A stretch of 64,000 nucleotides of DNA from [Enterobacter] lignolyticus SCF1 (GCF_000164865.1 NC_014618.1:4650001-4714000); one strand, 5' to 3'; shown: positions 8,467-17,506, counted from the stretch's first letter. The notes: a model not told the origin generated them from the sequence alone. Program-made: numbers and translations.

Positions 8467-9648
8467 ATGAAGATCCAGAGCGAGCGAGTGTGGGCAGGCG
8501 GCGGGTTTTATCCGGCGCAAATCACCATTGAAGACGGGAAAATCTGTGACGTCACACCCGGTACCGGCTCAGATGCGGATATTGACTATGGCGCGCGACG
8601 TCTTATTCCCGGGCTGATAGACACCCATGCCCACGGCGCCTGGGATTACGACGCCAACGAAAATGACCCGGACGGCCTGCGACGCTGGGCGGCCAGTCTG
8701 CCCGCTGAGGGCGTAACCGCATTCTGCCCGACCACGGTCACCGATGAAGACGCCACGCTGCTGGCGGCGCTTAACAACATCGCCCGGGTGATGGACGAGG
8801 GCTGTGCGGGCGCGGAAATGCTCGGCATCCATCTCGAAGGGCCGTTTTTGAGCCAGAAATACCGGGGAGCGCAGCCGGAGAAACAGATCCGCCCCGCCAG
8901 CCTGCGCGACTTCCAGGCGTTCGAACAGGCGGCCCGGGGGCGCATTGTCGCCATCACGCTGGCCCCTGAAGAAGACGCCAGTTTCGCCCTCACCCGCTAC
9001 TGCGCGCAAAAGGGCATTGTGGTCAATATGGGCCACTCGGACGCCACCTTTGAGCAGGCGCTGGCCGCCGTTGCCAACGGCGCGAAAAACGTCACTCATG
9101 TCTACAACGGCATGGCGAAATACGTTAACCGCGAGCCCGGCCTGCTGGGGGCGGCGCTGCGGCTGGACGGCCTGTACGGTGAAGTTATCGCCGACGGGAT
9201 TTTTGTCAGCCTGGTGTCGGCATCGCACCTGTACCGGGTGAAGAATGACAATGACGTCATCATGATCAGCGATTCGATGAAAGCGAAAGGCTGCCCGCCG
9301 GGGCGCTACCTGTTCGGCGGCGAACCGATGATCCTCGGGGAAGACGGCGCCACGCGGCGCGAGAACGGCGTACTGGTCGGCAGCACGCTGCAGCTGAACC
9401 GCGGGCTGTACAATATGGTGGAAGGGGCGATGGTGCCGTTCGGCGCGGCGCTAAAATCCTGCACCCTCAACCCGGCGCGCCTGCTGGGGCTGGACCACCG
9501 CAAAGGCCGGCTGGCGCGGGGCTTTGACGCCGACATCGTGATACTGGAGGACGATTACCAGGTCAATACCACGTTTTGCCGGGGGGAGCAGGTCTTTACG
9601 CGGACGTCGTCACCTTGCGCACCTGCGCCTCGCGCTTTTTCAGGCTGA
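8467..9648 (+). CDS. N-acetylglucosamine-6-phosphate deacetylase family protein
   Basis: The 393-residue amidohydrolase of the NagA type carries LIPGLIDTHAHG (metal His-x-His), HLEGPFLS (metal Glu), NMGHSDATF, THVYNGM and MISDSMKAKG (catalytic Asp). It would remove acetate from an N-acetyl amino-sugar 6-phosphate and feed the NagB-like enzyme encoded upstream. The recognisable domain ends near CRGEQVFT. The last roughly 20 residues are Pro/Ser/Ala-rich and encoded within the 3' end of convergent yijE, so they look like read-through after loss of the original stop. It is the last gene of the operon. Confidence 0.82.
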   Translation: MKIQSERVWAGGGFYPAQITIEDGKICDVTPGTGSDADIDYGARRLIPGLIDTHAHGAWDYDANENDPDGLRRWAASLPAEGVTAFCPTTVTDEDATLLAALNNIARVMDEGCAGAEMLGIHLEGPFLSQKYRGAQPEKQIRPASLRDFQAFEQAARGRIVAITLAPEEDASFALTRYCAQKGIVVNMGHSDATFEQALAAVANGAKNVTHVYNGMAKYVNREPGLLGAALRLDGLYGEVIADGIFVSLVSASHLYRVKNDNDVIMISDSMKAKGCPPGRYLFGGEPMILGEDGATRRENGVLVGSTLQLNRGLYNMVEGAMVPFGAALKSCTLNPARLLGLDHRKGRLARGFDADIVILEDDYQVNTTFCRGEQVFTRTSSPCAPAPRAFSG

Positions 9649-10510
9649 CGAGCGCCAGCGCCAGCACGATCAGCACAATGCCGCCGCCCTCCACCGGGCC
9701 GGGGTTCTCCCCGAGCAGCCACCAGGAAAACAGCACGCCGCAGACCGGCACCGCCAGCGTACTCAGGCTGGCGATACTGGCGGGCAGGTTGCGCAGCACG
9801 AACAGCCACAGGCTCCATGCCAGCGCCGTCGCCAGAATCGCGCTATAGCCCAGCGCCCAGAACACGCCCGGCTGCCAGTCGATGCTCCGCTGCGGCACCA
9901 GCAGCGCCACCACGCTCATAACCAGCGCGGCATACAACATCTGCCAGGCAGTCAGCGCCAGCAAATCCACACGCGGATGACGGGCATACATGCGCTTGGC
10001 GATAATCGCGCTGGCGCCCCAGCTGATGCCGGACAGAATGGCCAGCAGCGCACTTTTCATCGAAGAAAAATCCAGCTGCCAGGGCTGCAGCACCAGCAGC
10101 AGCCCAACCGCCGCCACGACGATCGCCGCATACTGCAGGCGTCGCATCCGCTCGCCGAGAAACAGCGCCGCCAGAATCACCACCCAAAACGGCATGGTGT
10201 AGCTCAAAATCGCCACCTTCCCCGCCCCGCCGCTGACCAGCGCCCACTGCGCCAGCCCAACCATACCGCAGGTCTGCAGCAGCGCAATGGCCAGGGTAAA
10301 GCCAAACGGCGTCGGGCGCAGGCCGCGACCGCGCAGGAGAAGCACGATGAACAATAACAGCGCGCCAAAAATGCAGCGTAATGCGGTGAAGTCGAACGCG
10401 CCGATGTAGAGCGTGACCTGCTTCATCGCAATCCAGCTGTAGCTCCAGATGAGCGTAAGAACGATAAGACCACCGATGGCCAGTGGGTTGCTCTTGCCTG
10501 AGACCGCCAT
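9596..10510 (-). CDS. yijE: EamA-family transporter YijE
   Basis: The 304-residue inner-membrane protein has two EamA/DMT repeats of five helices each, and most of its sequence matches E. coli YijE (LTLIWSYSWI, FDFTALRCIFGALLLF, GAGKVAILSYTMPFWVV, PVCGVLFSWWLLGENPG). The E. coli protein is described as a cystine exporter linked to oxidative stress, which fits its place next to katG. Its 3' end overlaps the NagA-like gene tail to tail by 53 bp. The ATG at 10510 is the E. coli-like start. Confidence 0.9.
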   Translation of the reverse strand: MAVSGKSNPLAIGGLIVLTLIWSYSWIAMKQVTLYIGAFDFTALRCIFGALLLFIVLLLRGRGLRPTPFGFTLAIALLQTCGMVGLAQWALVSGGAGKVAILSYTMPFWVVILAALFLGERMRRLQYAAIVVAAVGLLLVLQPWQLDFSSMKSALLAILSGISWGASAIIAKRMYARHPRVDLLALTAWQMLYAALVMSVVALLVPQRSIDWQPGVFWALGYSAILATALAWSLWLFVLRNLPASIASLSTLAVPVCGVLFSWWLLGENPGPVEGGGIVLIVLALALVSLKKREAQVRKVTTSA

Positions 10511-10557
10511 GAGATATCCAGTGAAGTGAATGACCTTTGCCTGCGAACACTATACTC

Positions 10558-10594
10558 GCAAAAAAAGAACAGCGGCTGGGTTTAACAGCCGCTG
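10558..10594 (-). terminator. katG terminator
   Basis: On the minus strand, CAGCGGCTG and CAGCCGCTG form a perfect 9-bp stem followed by a run of T (the A-run at 10560-10566 on the plus strand). It lies about 30 nt after the katG stop and before yijE. Confidence 0.8.
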
Positions 10595-10623
10595 CGGTCA
10601 GAACAGATTATGCGACGTGACGC

Positions 10624-12795
10624 TTACTGCAGGTCAAAACGGTCCAGGTTCATCACTTTCACCCATGCGGCGACGAAATCCTTCACGAATTTGTCGCGCG
10701 CATCGGCGCTGGCGTACACCTCCGCCAGCGCGCGCAGCACGGCGTTGGAGCCGAAGACCAGGTCGGCGCGGGTCGCGGTGTATTTCACCTCGCCGCTTTG
10801 ACGGTCGCTGCCTTCGAACAGCTCGGCAGAGGCATCGGTGGCTTTCCATTCGGTGCGCATATCGAGCAGATTCACGAAGAAATCATTGCTCAGCACGCCC
10901 ACGTTGTCGGTAAACACGCCATGCTGGCTGCCGTCAAAGTTGGTGCCCAGCACGCGCAGGCCGCCCACCAGTACCGTCAGTTCCGGCGCGGTCAGCGTCA
11001 GCTGCTGCGCCTTATCGATTAACAGCGATTCGGTGCTGGCGGTGTTATCGGAGCCGCCGCGGTAGTTGCGAAAACCATCCGCCACCGGTCTGAGCAGGTC
11101 AAACATGGCGATGTCCGTCTGGTCCTGACGCGCATCAACGCGGCCCGGCGTAAACGGTACATTGATGTTCGCCCCCGCCGCTTTCGCCGCCTGTTCGATA
11201 CCGACAACGCCTGCCAGCACGATAACGTCGGCCAGCGACGCTTTACCAGACGCTTTCTGGATAGCTTCCAGTTCCGGCAGCACGCGCACCGCCATGGCGT
11301 TCACATCCCAGTCACGCTGCGGCGCCAGCGCCAGACGCGCGCCGTTCGCGCCGCCGCGCTTATCGCCGCCGCGGAAGGTTGACGCTGAGGCCCAGGCCAC
11401 TGAAACCAGCTCGCTCACCGACAGGCCAGAGGCGGCAATCGCCGTTTTCAGGCTGTTGATGTCTGACGGCGTCGGATTAAACACCGGCTGCGGCAGCGGG
11501 TCCTGCCAGATCAGATCTTCTTTTGGCACTTCCGGGCCGATGTAGCGCGCTTTTGGCCCCATATCGCGGTGCGTCAGTTTAAACCAGGCGCGGGCGAAGG
11601 CTTCGTTGAAGGCCTGCGGGTCGTTAAGGAACTTGCGGGAGATTTTCTCGAACCCGGGGTCGAAGCGCAGCGTCAGGTCGGTCACCAGCATCGTCGGTTT
11701 ACGTTTTTTCGACGGATCGAACGGATCGGGAATGATTTCCGGGGCATCTACCGCTTCAAACTGAATAGCGCCCGCCGGGCTGCGCGTCTGCACCCACTCA
11801 TATTTGAACAGGTTCTCGAAGAAGTAGTTGCTCCACTGGGTCGGGGTTTGCGTCCACACCACTTCCAGGCCGGAGGTGATGGCATCCGGGCCTGCGCCGC
11901 TGCCGTAGCTGTTCGCCCAGCCGAGGCCCTGCGCCTCCAGCGGTGCGGCTTCCGGGTCTGCCCCGACGTGAGAGGCTGACGCTGCGCCGTGGGTTTTACC
12001 CAGCGTGTGACCACCGGCGATCAGCGCCACGGTCTCTTCGTCGTCCATGCCCATGTTGCCGAAGGTCGCGCGGATCGCCGCGGCGGCAGACAGCGGTTCG
12101 CCGCTGGCGTTCGGCCCTTCCGGGTTCACGTAAATCAGCCCCATTTCGGTGGCGGCCAGCGGACGTTTCGCCAGCGCTTCCGGGTCACGGTGGGCCAGCC
12201 AGGCTTTTTCATCGCCCCAGTTCACATCGAGATCCGGCTCCCAGACATCCTCACGCCCGGCGCCAAAGCCGAACGTACGGAACCCGGCGTTTTCCAGCGC
12301 CACGTTACCGGCAAGGATAAACAGGTCGGCCCAGGAGATTTTCTGTCCGTATTTTTGCTTAATCGGCCACAGCAGGCGACGCGCTTTATCGAGGCTGACG
12401 TTATCCGGCCAGGAGTTCAGTGGCGCAAAACGCTGCTGACCGCGCCCGGCGCCGCCGCGACCGTCTACAGAGCGGTAGGTGCCTGCGCCGTGCCAGGCCA
12501 TGCGGATGAAAAGACCGGCATAGTTGCCCCAGTCTGCGGGCCACCAGGATTGAGATTCCGTTAACAGCGCGCGGATGTCGCCTTTGAGTGCGGAGTAATC
12601 TAACTTGCTAAATTCTTTGCGGTAGTTGAAGTCTTCACCCAGCGGGTTCGAACGGTTGGAGTGCTGGTTCAGAAGATCGACGCGGAGTTGTTTCGGCCAC
12701 CAGTCGCTACTGCTAGTGCCAGCGCCGGCGCTTTCATCATGGCTGCCCTGATGAAAAGGACATTTTCCTGCATTAACATTGTCTTGCGTGCTCAT
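10624..12795 (-). CDS. katG: Catalase-peroxidase HPI
   Basis: A 723-residue bifunctional haem catalase-peroxidase, close to the 726 residues of E. coli KatG. The N-terminal domain holds the distal Arg-Trp-His set in FIRMAWHGAGTYR and the proximal haem His in GGHTLGKTHGA. The C-terminal half is the usual non-haem duplication (SELVSVAWASASTFRG). It removes hydrogen peroxide in the cytoplasm. Upstream sequence is strongly like the E. coli katG promoter with its OxyR-protected region. The AGGGAG ribosome site fits the ATG at 12795. In E. coli katG is next to metF; here an 18-kb island separates them. Confidence 0.96.
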   Translation of the reverse strand: MSTQDNVNAGKCPFHQGSHDESAGAGTSSSDWWPKQLRVDLLNQHSNRSNPLGEDFNYRKEFSKLDYSALKGDIRALLTESQSWWPADWGNYAGLFIRMAWHGAGTYRSVDGRGGAGRGQQRFAPLNSWPDNVSLDKARRLLWPIKQKYGQKISWADLFILAGNVALENAGFRTFGFGAGREDVWEPDLDVNWGDEKAWLAHRDPEALAKRPLAATEMGLIYVNPEGPNASGEPLSAAAAIRATFGNMGMDDEETVALIAGGHTLGKTHGAASASHVGADPEAAPLEAQGLGWANSYGSGAGPDAITSGLEVVWTQTPTQWSNYFFENLFKYEWVQTRSPAGAIQFEAVDAPEIIPDPFDPSKKRKPTMLVTDLTLRFDPGFEKISRKFLNDPQAFNEAFARAWFKLTHRDMGPKARYIGPEVPKEDLIWQDPLPQPVFNPTPSDINSLKTAIAASGLSVSELVSVAWASASTFRGGDKRGGANGARLALAPQRDWDVNAMAVRVLPELEAIQKASGKASLADVIVLAGVVGIEQAAKAAGANINVPFTPGRVDARQDQTDIAMFDLLRPVADGFRNYRGGSDNTASTESLLIDKAQQLTLTAPELTVLVGGLRVLGTNFDGSQHGVFTDNVGVLSNDFFVNLLDMRTEWKATDASAELFEGSDRQSGEVKYTATRADLVFGSNAVLRALAEVYASADARDKFVKDFVAAWVKVMNLDRFDLQ

Positions 12796-12845
12796 CTATA
12801 TGCTCCCTTCACAGTAATACCGTTAAGATATACACCCCTGCTGAT

Positions 12846-12880
12846 AAGTTATAGTTGAAAATACCCACGGATTCGATAGT
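12846..12880 (-). promoter_or_regulatory. OxyR-type control region of katG
   Basis: Read on the minus strand, this segment carries CTATCGAATCCGTGG and CAACTATAACTT, nearly identical in order and spacing to the E. coli katG promoter region bound by OxyR. The -10/leader segment GTGTATATCTTAACGG follows at about 12820-12835. The assignment rests on recalled similarity to E. coli, not on a perfect match to the ATAG-N7 consensus. Confidence 0.55.
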
Positions 12881-13016
12881 CCATTCCTCTGGTTTTGATG
12901 TAGCGCAACCTTAGTTTTGGTGTAACGAGGGGGAGTGGAGATGAGGAAGCATGATATTTTATTTTAAAATCGCGGCTCTGATTGTTGAAGATCATCACTG
13001 CGTTTCTGTTTTACGA

Positions 13017-13047
13017 CTTACCACCGCGACATTTTGCATGTGGTAAG
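13017..13047 (-). terminator. Hairpin after the lipoprotein operon
   Basis: CTTACCAC and GTGGTAAG form an 8-bp stem with a 15-nt loop, 25 nt past the stop of the last gene of the operon. The T-run is weak. The rest of 12881-13072 shows no gene. Confidence 0.45.
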
Positions 13048-13072
13048 AGCGTATTCATGGTCGAAAAAATGA

Positions 13073-13741
13073 TTATTTCAGCAAGCGGGGAATCTGGTTA
13101 TTAAATTCAAGCAAACAGGCATCCATATATTTATTGGTTTCAACCGTGACTTTTTTGTAATTATCAGCATGCCATTCGCTTAATGGCGCTTCAACCGGTA
13201 CCGGCGCGCACTCCGCCACCGTATAGGCAGAGAACGCATTTCCACTCTCCGGCCGCTTATAGAATAAGACTTTATACTTCAGTTGATATACGGAGTTGTC
13301 CGTACCCATATCTCTGTAAATTAATGCCCAGGTGGCATAGCCGATGCTGAGCTCCTGCTTGTATGTATTACCTTTGCCATTTTCATCCAGCCAGCGCTTG
13401 AGGCTTTGTTTGGCTTTGGGAACAAAATAGGTTTTCGTTGGGTTAGGCAACGTATCGACTGCTGATCCTTTGTAGTTTTCTTTGTCGAAATCACCGCTGT
13501 TTATATTTCCGGTCAACGCCCCCAGCACAGCAATACCCATGCCTGTTGCAAAATGAGACGGATTCACCTCACGCAAATGCGCATCGGGAATACGATTGTT
13601 ATTCAGGTCAGCCTGAGCGCCAATGGATAAAACCTTTACTGAACTGCCATTCGCCGCCTGAACGGTCTCAGGCTTAACTTTGGCACAACCGCTTAACATA
13701 ACCGCTGACGCCACCACGGTGACAATAATACTTGATTTCAC
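13073..13741 (-). CDS. Putative lipoprotein, last gene of three-gene operon
   Basis: About 222 residues from a GTG start at 13741, chosen because AAGGAG lies 7 nt upstream and the product then starts with a lipoprotein signal peptide ending MLSGC. The longer frame from 13810 would bury this signal. The mature part holds a hydrophobic Gly-rich stretch (ATGMGIAVLGALTG) and ends with a basic segment. I do not recognise the family. It sits 52 bp after the middle gene of the operon at the left edge of the orphan-toxin array and is probably exported to the periplasmic face of a membrane. A role in contact-dependent inhibition is possible only from position. Confidence 0.7.
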   Translation of the reverse strand: MKSSIIVTVVASAVMLSGCAKVKPETVQAANGSSVKVLSIGAQADLNNNRIPDAHLREVNPSHFATGMGIAVLGALTGNINSGDFDKENYKGSAVDTLPNPTKTYFVPKAKQSLKRWLDENGKGNTYKQELSIGYATWALIYRDMGTDNSVYQLKYKVLFYKRPESGNAFSAYTVAECAPVPVEAPLSEWHADNYKKVTVETNKYMDACLLEFNNQIPRLLK

Positions 13742-13793
13742 TTTCACTCCTTGAGATTGAAGACATTCGGGGTCGCCCCCGGGAACAACACCA

Positions 13794-14306
13794 TCACGCG
13801 TCAAATCCACCCAACAGGGTGGGTCTGGTATCCTTTGCCGGCTCGGGTTTCAGACGCTCAGGTTTTATCTGGCACGTCATCCCTGCAACGATGCCGATAA
13901 GCGACTCTTCGGGATAAGACTCCCATTGCCCAACAGCGCCACGTTTCGCTATCGCCTCACCTTCCCCCCAGTAATCAGAGAAGTAGATTCGTTCAAATAC
14001 TGCCCGCTGGTGCGTATCGCAGTTCACGACATTAATGACTCTGGAACTTGCGATATAGACCGGGGGGTTATCACGTACACGCCGCGGCTCGTTATAATTG
14101 CTGATGAGATAGAATCGCCGTAGATGGGGATTGCCCTGCCAGGTGGAAACGGTGCGTAAATCGGTATACACGTTGCCCGAAGGATCGTTAAGCAAGATGA
14201 CAATCCCGTCCGGACGGGGGCCAGGCGTCGGTTTTTTGGGTTGATTCAGACTGCTGCATCCCGTCAGTAGTGCTAGCGTCAGGCACAGAACAAAGGGCTT
14301 CATCAT
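13794..14306 (-). CDS. Putative lipoprotein, adhesin-E-like
   Basis: The 170-residue product has a lipoprotein signal (MMKPFVLCLTLALLTGCSS). It is followed by a Pro-rich linker and a compact domain with paired Cys residues (VVNCDTHQRAVFERIYFSDYWGEGE and MTCQIKP). The YFSDYWGEGEA and CDTHQ pattern recalls the small surface-adhesin-E type proteins, but this match is from memory and weak. The start overlaps the stop of the preceding gene in an ATGA arrangement, so translation is coupled. The function is unknown. Confidence 0.68.
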   Translation of the reverse strand: MMKPFVLCLTLALLTGCSSLNQPKKPTPGPRPDGIVILLNDPSGNVYTDLRTVSTWQGNPHLRRFYLISNYNEPRRVRDNPPVYIASSRVINVVNCDTHQRAVFERIYFSDYWGEGEAIAKRGAVGQWESYPEESLIGIVAGMTCQIKPERLKPEPAKDTRPTLLGGFDA

Positions 14307-14908
14307 TTTTTCTGTCCCTGCAGGTCAGGCCGAATCGGTTTTAAATCAGCCGCCGTCACGCTGCCCTGCACCGAGCACAACAGCGTGCTTTTCCCGTTGA
14401 TTTCACTCAGCATAGCCAATTTTTCTACGCTTCCTTTCGCAGGCGCAATGCCGCTGGCGGCCCCGGTATTAGGCTGCCAGTCAGCGTCAGAGGAGCGTTT
14501 AATCAACGGATTTGAGAAGTATTCCTCACCCGCTTTCTGCCAGTTCGCCCCCGGCAATGCCGCCATCACCGCTTCGCGCGATTCGCTGAATACCAGCCCC
14601 CAGTAGTAATATTTCCCCATCTCCTCCAGGTCGCTTGCCTGGGCGGTATAACCGATAATCGACAATGCTCCCGCTTTTATCGGATAGGTAAACCAAACCG
14701 TATCGCTCTTATTACCCGGTAAAATAAACCAGGCATGATGATCGTTATCGGCAGCCATCGGCGAAACTTGACGCAGCGTGTGTTGTTGAGCATAGAGTTC
14801 GCTGAAGAAACGGCTGTCGCAATGGAGTAAACTTTCCGGGAGAGATTCAGCGTTGGCGGCATTTACCATACTTAAGGCAAATGCAAGAGCAATATATGTG
14901 CACTTCAT
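14303..14908 (-). CDS. Secreted protein of unknown function, first gene of operon
   Basis: About 201 residues from the ATG at 14908, giving a clean Sec signal peptide (MKCTYIALAFALSMVNAANA). A longer frame to 15031 is possible but would hide the signal. The mature protein has two Cys (LLHC and LLCSVQG), possibly a disulphide, and Trp/Tyr-rich segments. No family was recognised. It overlaps the next lipoprotein gene by 4 nt. The operon lies on the same strand as the CDI modules and just after the last remnant module, yet has its own AT-rich upstream region at 14909-15250. Confidence 0.65.
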   Translation of the reverse strand: MKCTYIALAFALSMVNAANAESLPESLLHCDSRFFSELYAQQHTLRQVSPMAADNDHHAWFILPGNKSDTVWFTYPIKAGALSIIGYTAQASDLEEMGKYYYWGLVFSESREAVMAALPGANWQKAGEEYFSNPLIKRSSDADWQPNTGAASGIAPAKGSVEKLAMLSEINGKSTLLCSVQGSVTAADLKPIRPDLQGQKK

Positions 14909-15374
14909 GACATATCCTTCGTCATTCATTTGAGAAACAATGTTTATAAAAGAGTTAAGACCGGGATTGGCTCGCGCCAACACCTTAGCCAGACCAATTA
15001 AACGGAAAGGAACGCAGTGGAAAGACAACACTATATCACGCCGCGTTCAGGAGGCGTTTGAATAGCGCATCCTCATCCATGGCATATCAATATTGAACAC
15101 TCATTCAACTGAGGGTGTGCTGACTGGCTATTTATAATCCCATACACATAACCATAGCACTTAAAAATTTACAATAAAATTTAACTTAAATACCAATATT
15201 AGTAGCAGGCATTGCTGAGATGCGGATAAAAAATAAAGCTTAACGCAAATTCATTATTCACTATGCCATATGCTATTTAGTACATTTTTCATCCTGCGGA
15301 TCTCAACCTTCCGGCGTGGATAAACCTGATTTCTTGGGCGGCATTTAGTTACGCTGCAATATAGCGGATCTTTT

Positions 15375-15683
15375 TCATGGCTGATATGCCCCCGGTAAAG
15401 TGGAAAAGACCGGATACGCCAGTTTAGCCTGGCGCTGTTTTCTGGGATACTTACATTTTGACGCAATAACTTTCAATCTTGCGCCGGCACAAGCAGAACT
15501 TCCCGCATTGCCATTACCGCAGGCATCAATAACTTCCTTATCACTGGTAATGTCTTTCTCGCGCAGAGCGTCATATTTCTGTTGCGCTTTCTCGCGCTCT
15601 TTTGGGTCTTTGCTGTTCTGGAGAATCTGTGTTGCTATCTCAAGCTCTGTCTTTTCAGACACGCTAAGATAGTTATTCTCAAC
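15375..15683 (-). pseudogene. Orphan CdiA VENN remnant without toxin domain (module 7)
   Basis: An open frame starts right after the stop of the preceding immunity gene and in the same phase. It encodes VENNYLS (VENN codons 15672-15683), then a 70-residue helical pretoxin stretch (ELEIATQILQNSKDPKEREK) with paired cysteines. It then turns into basic sequence and stops at 15375. There is no toxin domain, no immunity gene and no proper start codon, so this is a decayed orphan cdiA-CT end. A second small open frame at 15254-15466 overlaps it in another phase and may be part of the same decay. 15032-15253 holds only AT-rich non-coding sequence. Confidence 0.7.
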
Positions 15684-15692
15684 ATCAATTAC

Positions 15693-16076
15693 TCAGTTAC
15701 TTTTCACTCTAACACCCAACCTAATCATATCAGTAGGGAATAAAGGGTGAAGAATTACATCATCGTTAAATATGAAGATTTTTGGACAAATAGCCATCAC
15801 ATCATAAATGTTTTCTAAAACCAAGTTAAAATTCGTTCTGAAAACTGGAATGGACGCATCATCAGCAATAACAAATGCACTTGCTGTCCCTAGTATATCC
15901 TCATCCAACAGCGCATCCGCCGTATCATAATCTTTAAAATCAACTGATGACCATAAAATATTTCCATTATGCAATGGATATTTATTAAATATATCCATTA
16001 CCTCCATTAACCCTTCGGGGGCAACAATATTAAAATCAGCACTAAGCGCTTCTTTACATTCATCGAACAAAGTCAT
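15693..16076 (-). CDS. Immunity protein of orphan module 6
   Basis: A small 127-residue acidic protein starting MTLFDECKEALSADF, encoded 5 nt after the end of the orphan CdiA-CT of module 6. Position directly behind a VENN/toxin fragment on the same strand, size, and low GC mark it as a CdiI-type immunity protein. It should bind and block only its cognate toxin in the cytoplasm. No characterised homologue was recognised. Its TGA stop is followed in the same frame by the VENN codons of module 7. Confidence 0.72.
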   Translation of the reverse strand: MTLFDECKEALSADFNIVAPEGLMEVMDIFNKYPLHNGNILWSSVDFKDYDTADALLDEDILGTASAFVIADDASIPVFRTNFNLVLENIYDVMAICPKIFIFNDDVILHPLFPTDMIRLGVRVKSN

Positions 16077-16081
16077 GAAAC

Positions 16082-16885
16082 CTACCTATTTAACTGTTTC
16101 AATATTGTCTCAAAGGCCTTTTCATTACCATCAAATGGAATCACCTGTTTAATGGCTTTCCCTGGACCTTTCCCTTGCGAATAATCCCATATATTGATAT
16201 GGGTTCCTTTTTCTGGATCATAGTCAACACGCCAGCCAACTTTACCATCACTCGACTGACGACCAATAATTTTTCCATTACCAGCACTGACTTCAAGCCT
16301 TCCAATGACTGGTTTTGAATCAGCACCTAAATTTCCGACAATATCCAACGCCTTATTGCGTGCGCTTTCCCAATTCTTCTCAGTTTTAAGTGTAGTTTCT
16401 ATTCTGTTATTGGACTGGCCCCCAGATTTACCTTTCGCAATCCCCGCAGCCGCTCCTGCCGCATTGGCGATAGCGGCATGACCAAAGATGTTAGCAAGCT
16501 CAGTTGATGTTTCCTCTGACCCACCAAACATTTGCGCACGATAAACCAGTGTGTTGATTGAGCCGTCAAAGTTTGACTGTGCGCCTCGCAGATTTATCCA
16601 TTCCTGCTTCTCTGCCGGGGTCAGCGAATCAATCCCGTCATTTCGGGCTTTAGCTGCCAGTTCATCACTTCTGGCTCTGCTTTCTGCCTGCCATTGCTTC
16701 ATTTCCTTCGCAACAGCCACGCACTCCGCAGCCGTCGAACAGGTGTTTATCCGCTCCTGAACCTTATCGTACTCTTTAGCGTAGTTCTCACGGACACCAG
16801 ATTTACAACTACTGTCATTACCACAGGCCGCCAGTTCCTCACTGCGACTTTTTTGCTTATCAGGGCTAAGATGGTTGTTCTCAAC
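16082..16885 (-). CDS. Orphan CdiA-CT fragment (module 6)
   Basis: The frame opens after a stop codon directly before VVVENN (VENN codons 16874-16885) and has no ATG before 16720, so it is a silent 3' fragment rather than a complete gene. About 267 residues: VENN box, a Cys-rich helical pretoxin part (CGNDSSC, CSTAAEC), a small hydrophobic region (AIANAAGAAAGIAKG), then a C-terminal toxin domain of about 100 residues (GRQSSDGKVGWRVDYDPEKG, THINIWDYSQGKGPGKA). The toxin family was not identified with confidence; the His and Asp residues make a nuclease plausible. By analogy with orphan modules elsewhere it could replace the tip of a full cdiA by recombination at the VENN box. Confidence 0.75.
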   Translation of the reverse strand, partial: VENNHLSPDKQKSRSEELAACGNDSSCKSGVRENYAKEYDKVQERINTCSTAAECVAVAKEMKQWQAESRARSDELAAKARNDGIDSLTPAEKQEWINLRGAQSNFDGSINTLVYRAQMFGGSEETSTELANIFGHAAIANAAGAAAGIAKGKSGGQSNNRIETTLKTEKNWESARNKALDIVGNLGADSKPVIGRLEVSAGNGKIIGRQSSDGKVGWRVDYDPEKGTHINIWDYSQGKGPGKAIKQVIPFDGNEKAFETILKQLNR

Positions 16886-17060
16886 AACAACTCACTCTGA
16901 CGTGAGTCTCTGCGTCTTACTTTTTTTTCCTATCCCACTCAGTCAGTTACAACCACTTTTTGCCTGTGCATTCTGATGCACGGGCGACGAACCCCCGACG
17001 TACACTTTGCGCCCCGTTAACTGACAGGTAAAAAATCCCTGCAACATGGCCGTTATTACC
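16886..17060 (-). other. Inter-module spacer upstream of module 6 VENN box
   Basis: Non-coding on both strands. Read on the minus strand it holds ACGTCGGGG, AAAAAGTGGTTGTAAC and then the box TTGTTGTTGAGAACAAC. Related words in the same order precede modules 1, 3 and 4, so this spacer is a conserved part of the cassette structure rather than random filler. Confidence 0.55.
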
Positions 17061-17504
17061 CTAATTTTTGAATTGATTAAAAAAATCTTCTATATCAATA
17101 AAATACCCCCATTCTCCATCATTACCAGACATTGATATTTCATAGTTATGTCCTGACTTCCCAATATAAATCTCAGGAATAAGGGTGCCGCGTACTGCAA
17201 ACCGGAGGCAGTGATGGGAGCGGTAATCAAACATTGAGTCAACAACTTCATCATTTTCCGTATCTACACTTTCATAAAAGTCACGTATTTTTCTAGCTAA
17301 TGACCCTCCATTTCCCCTATCTATTGGTAAATCTGACGACTTGATCTCATGCTCATTTTCTTTGAACCAATCAAGTAGCTCGGATAGATTTACTTTCCCC
17401 TGAAAGATAGATATCGCACCTGTATAGCTTATAACTGAAATATCAACAACTTGAAATTCATCCAGTAACGAACCTTCGATTAACTTGATACGCAGTTTAT
17501 TCAT
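17061..17504 (-). CDS. Immunity protein of orphan module 5
   Basis: A 147-residue protein starting MNKLRIKLIEGSLLDEFQVV and ending in an acidic segment (GEWGYFIDIEDFFNQFKN). It lies 2 nt after the module 5 toxin fragment, on the same strand and equally AT-rich, so it is taken as the cognate immunity protein. It probably acts in the cytoplasm. No named family was recognised. Confidence 0.72.
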   Translation of the reverse strand: MNKLRIKLIEGSLLDEFQVVDISVISYTGAISIFQGKVNLSELLDWFKENEHEIKSSDLPIDRGNGGSLARKIRDFYESVDTENDEVVDSMFDYRSHHCLRFAVRGTLIPEIYIGKSGHNYEISMSGNDGEWGYFIDIEDFFNQFKN

Positions 17505-17506
17505 GA

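Noticed and set aside
15254..15466. 70-residue ORF left of module 7
   Set aside because: Different phase from the VENN remnant, no ribosome site, no recognisable domain; treated as part of a decayed module.
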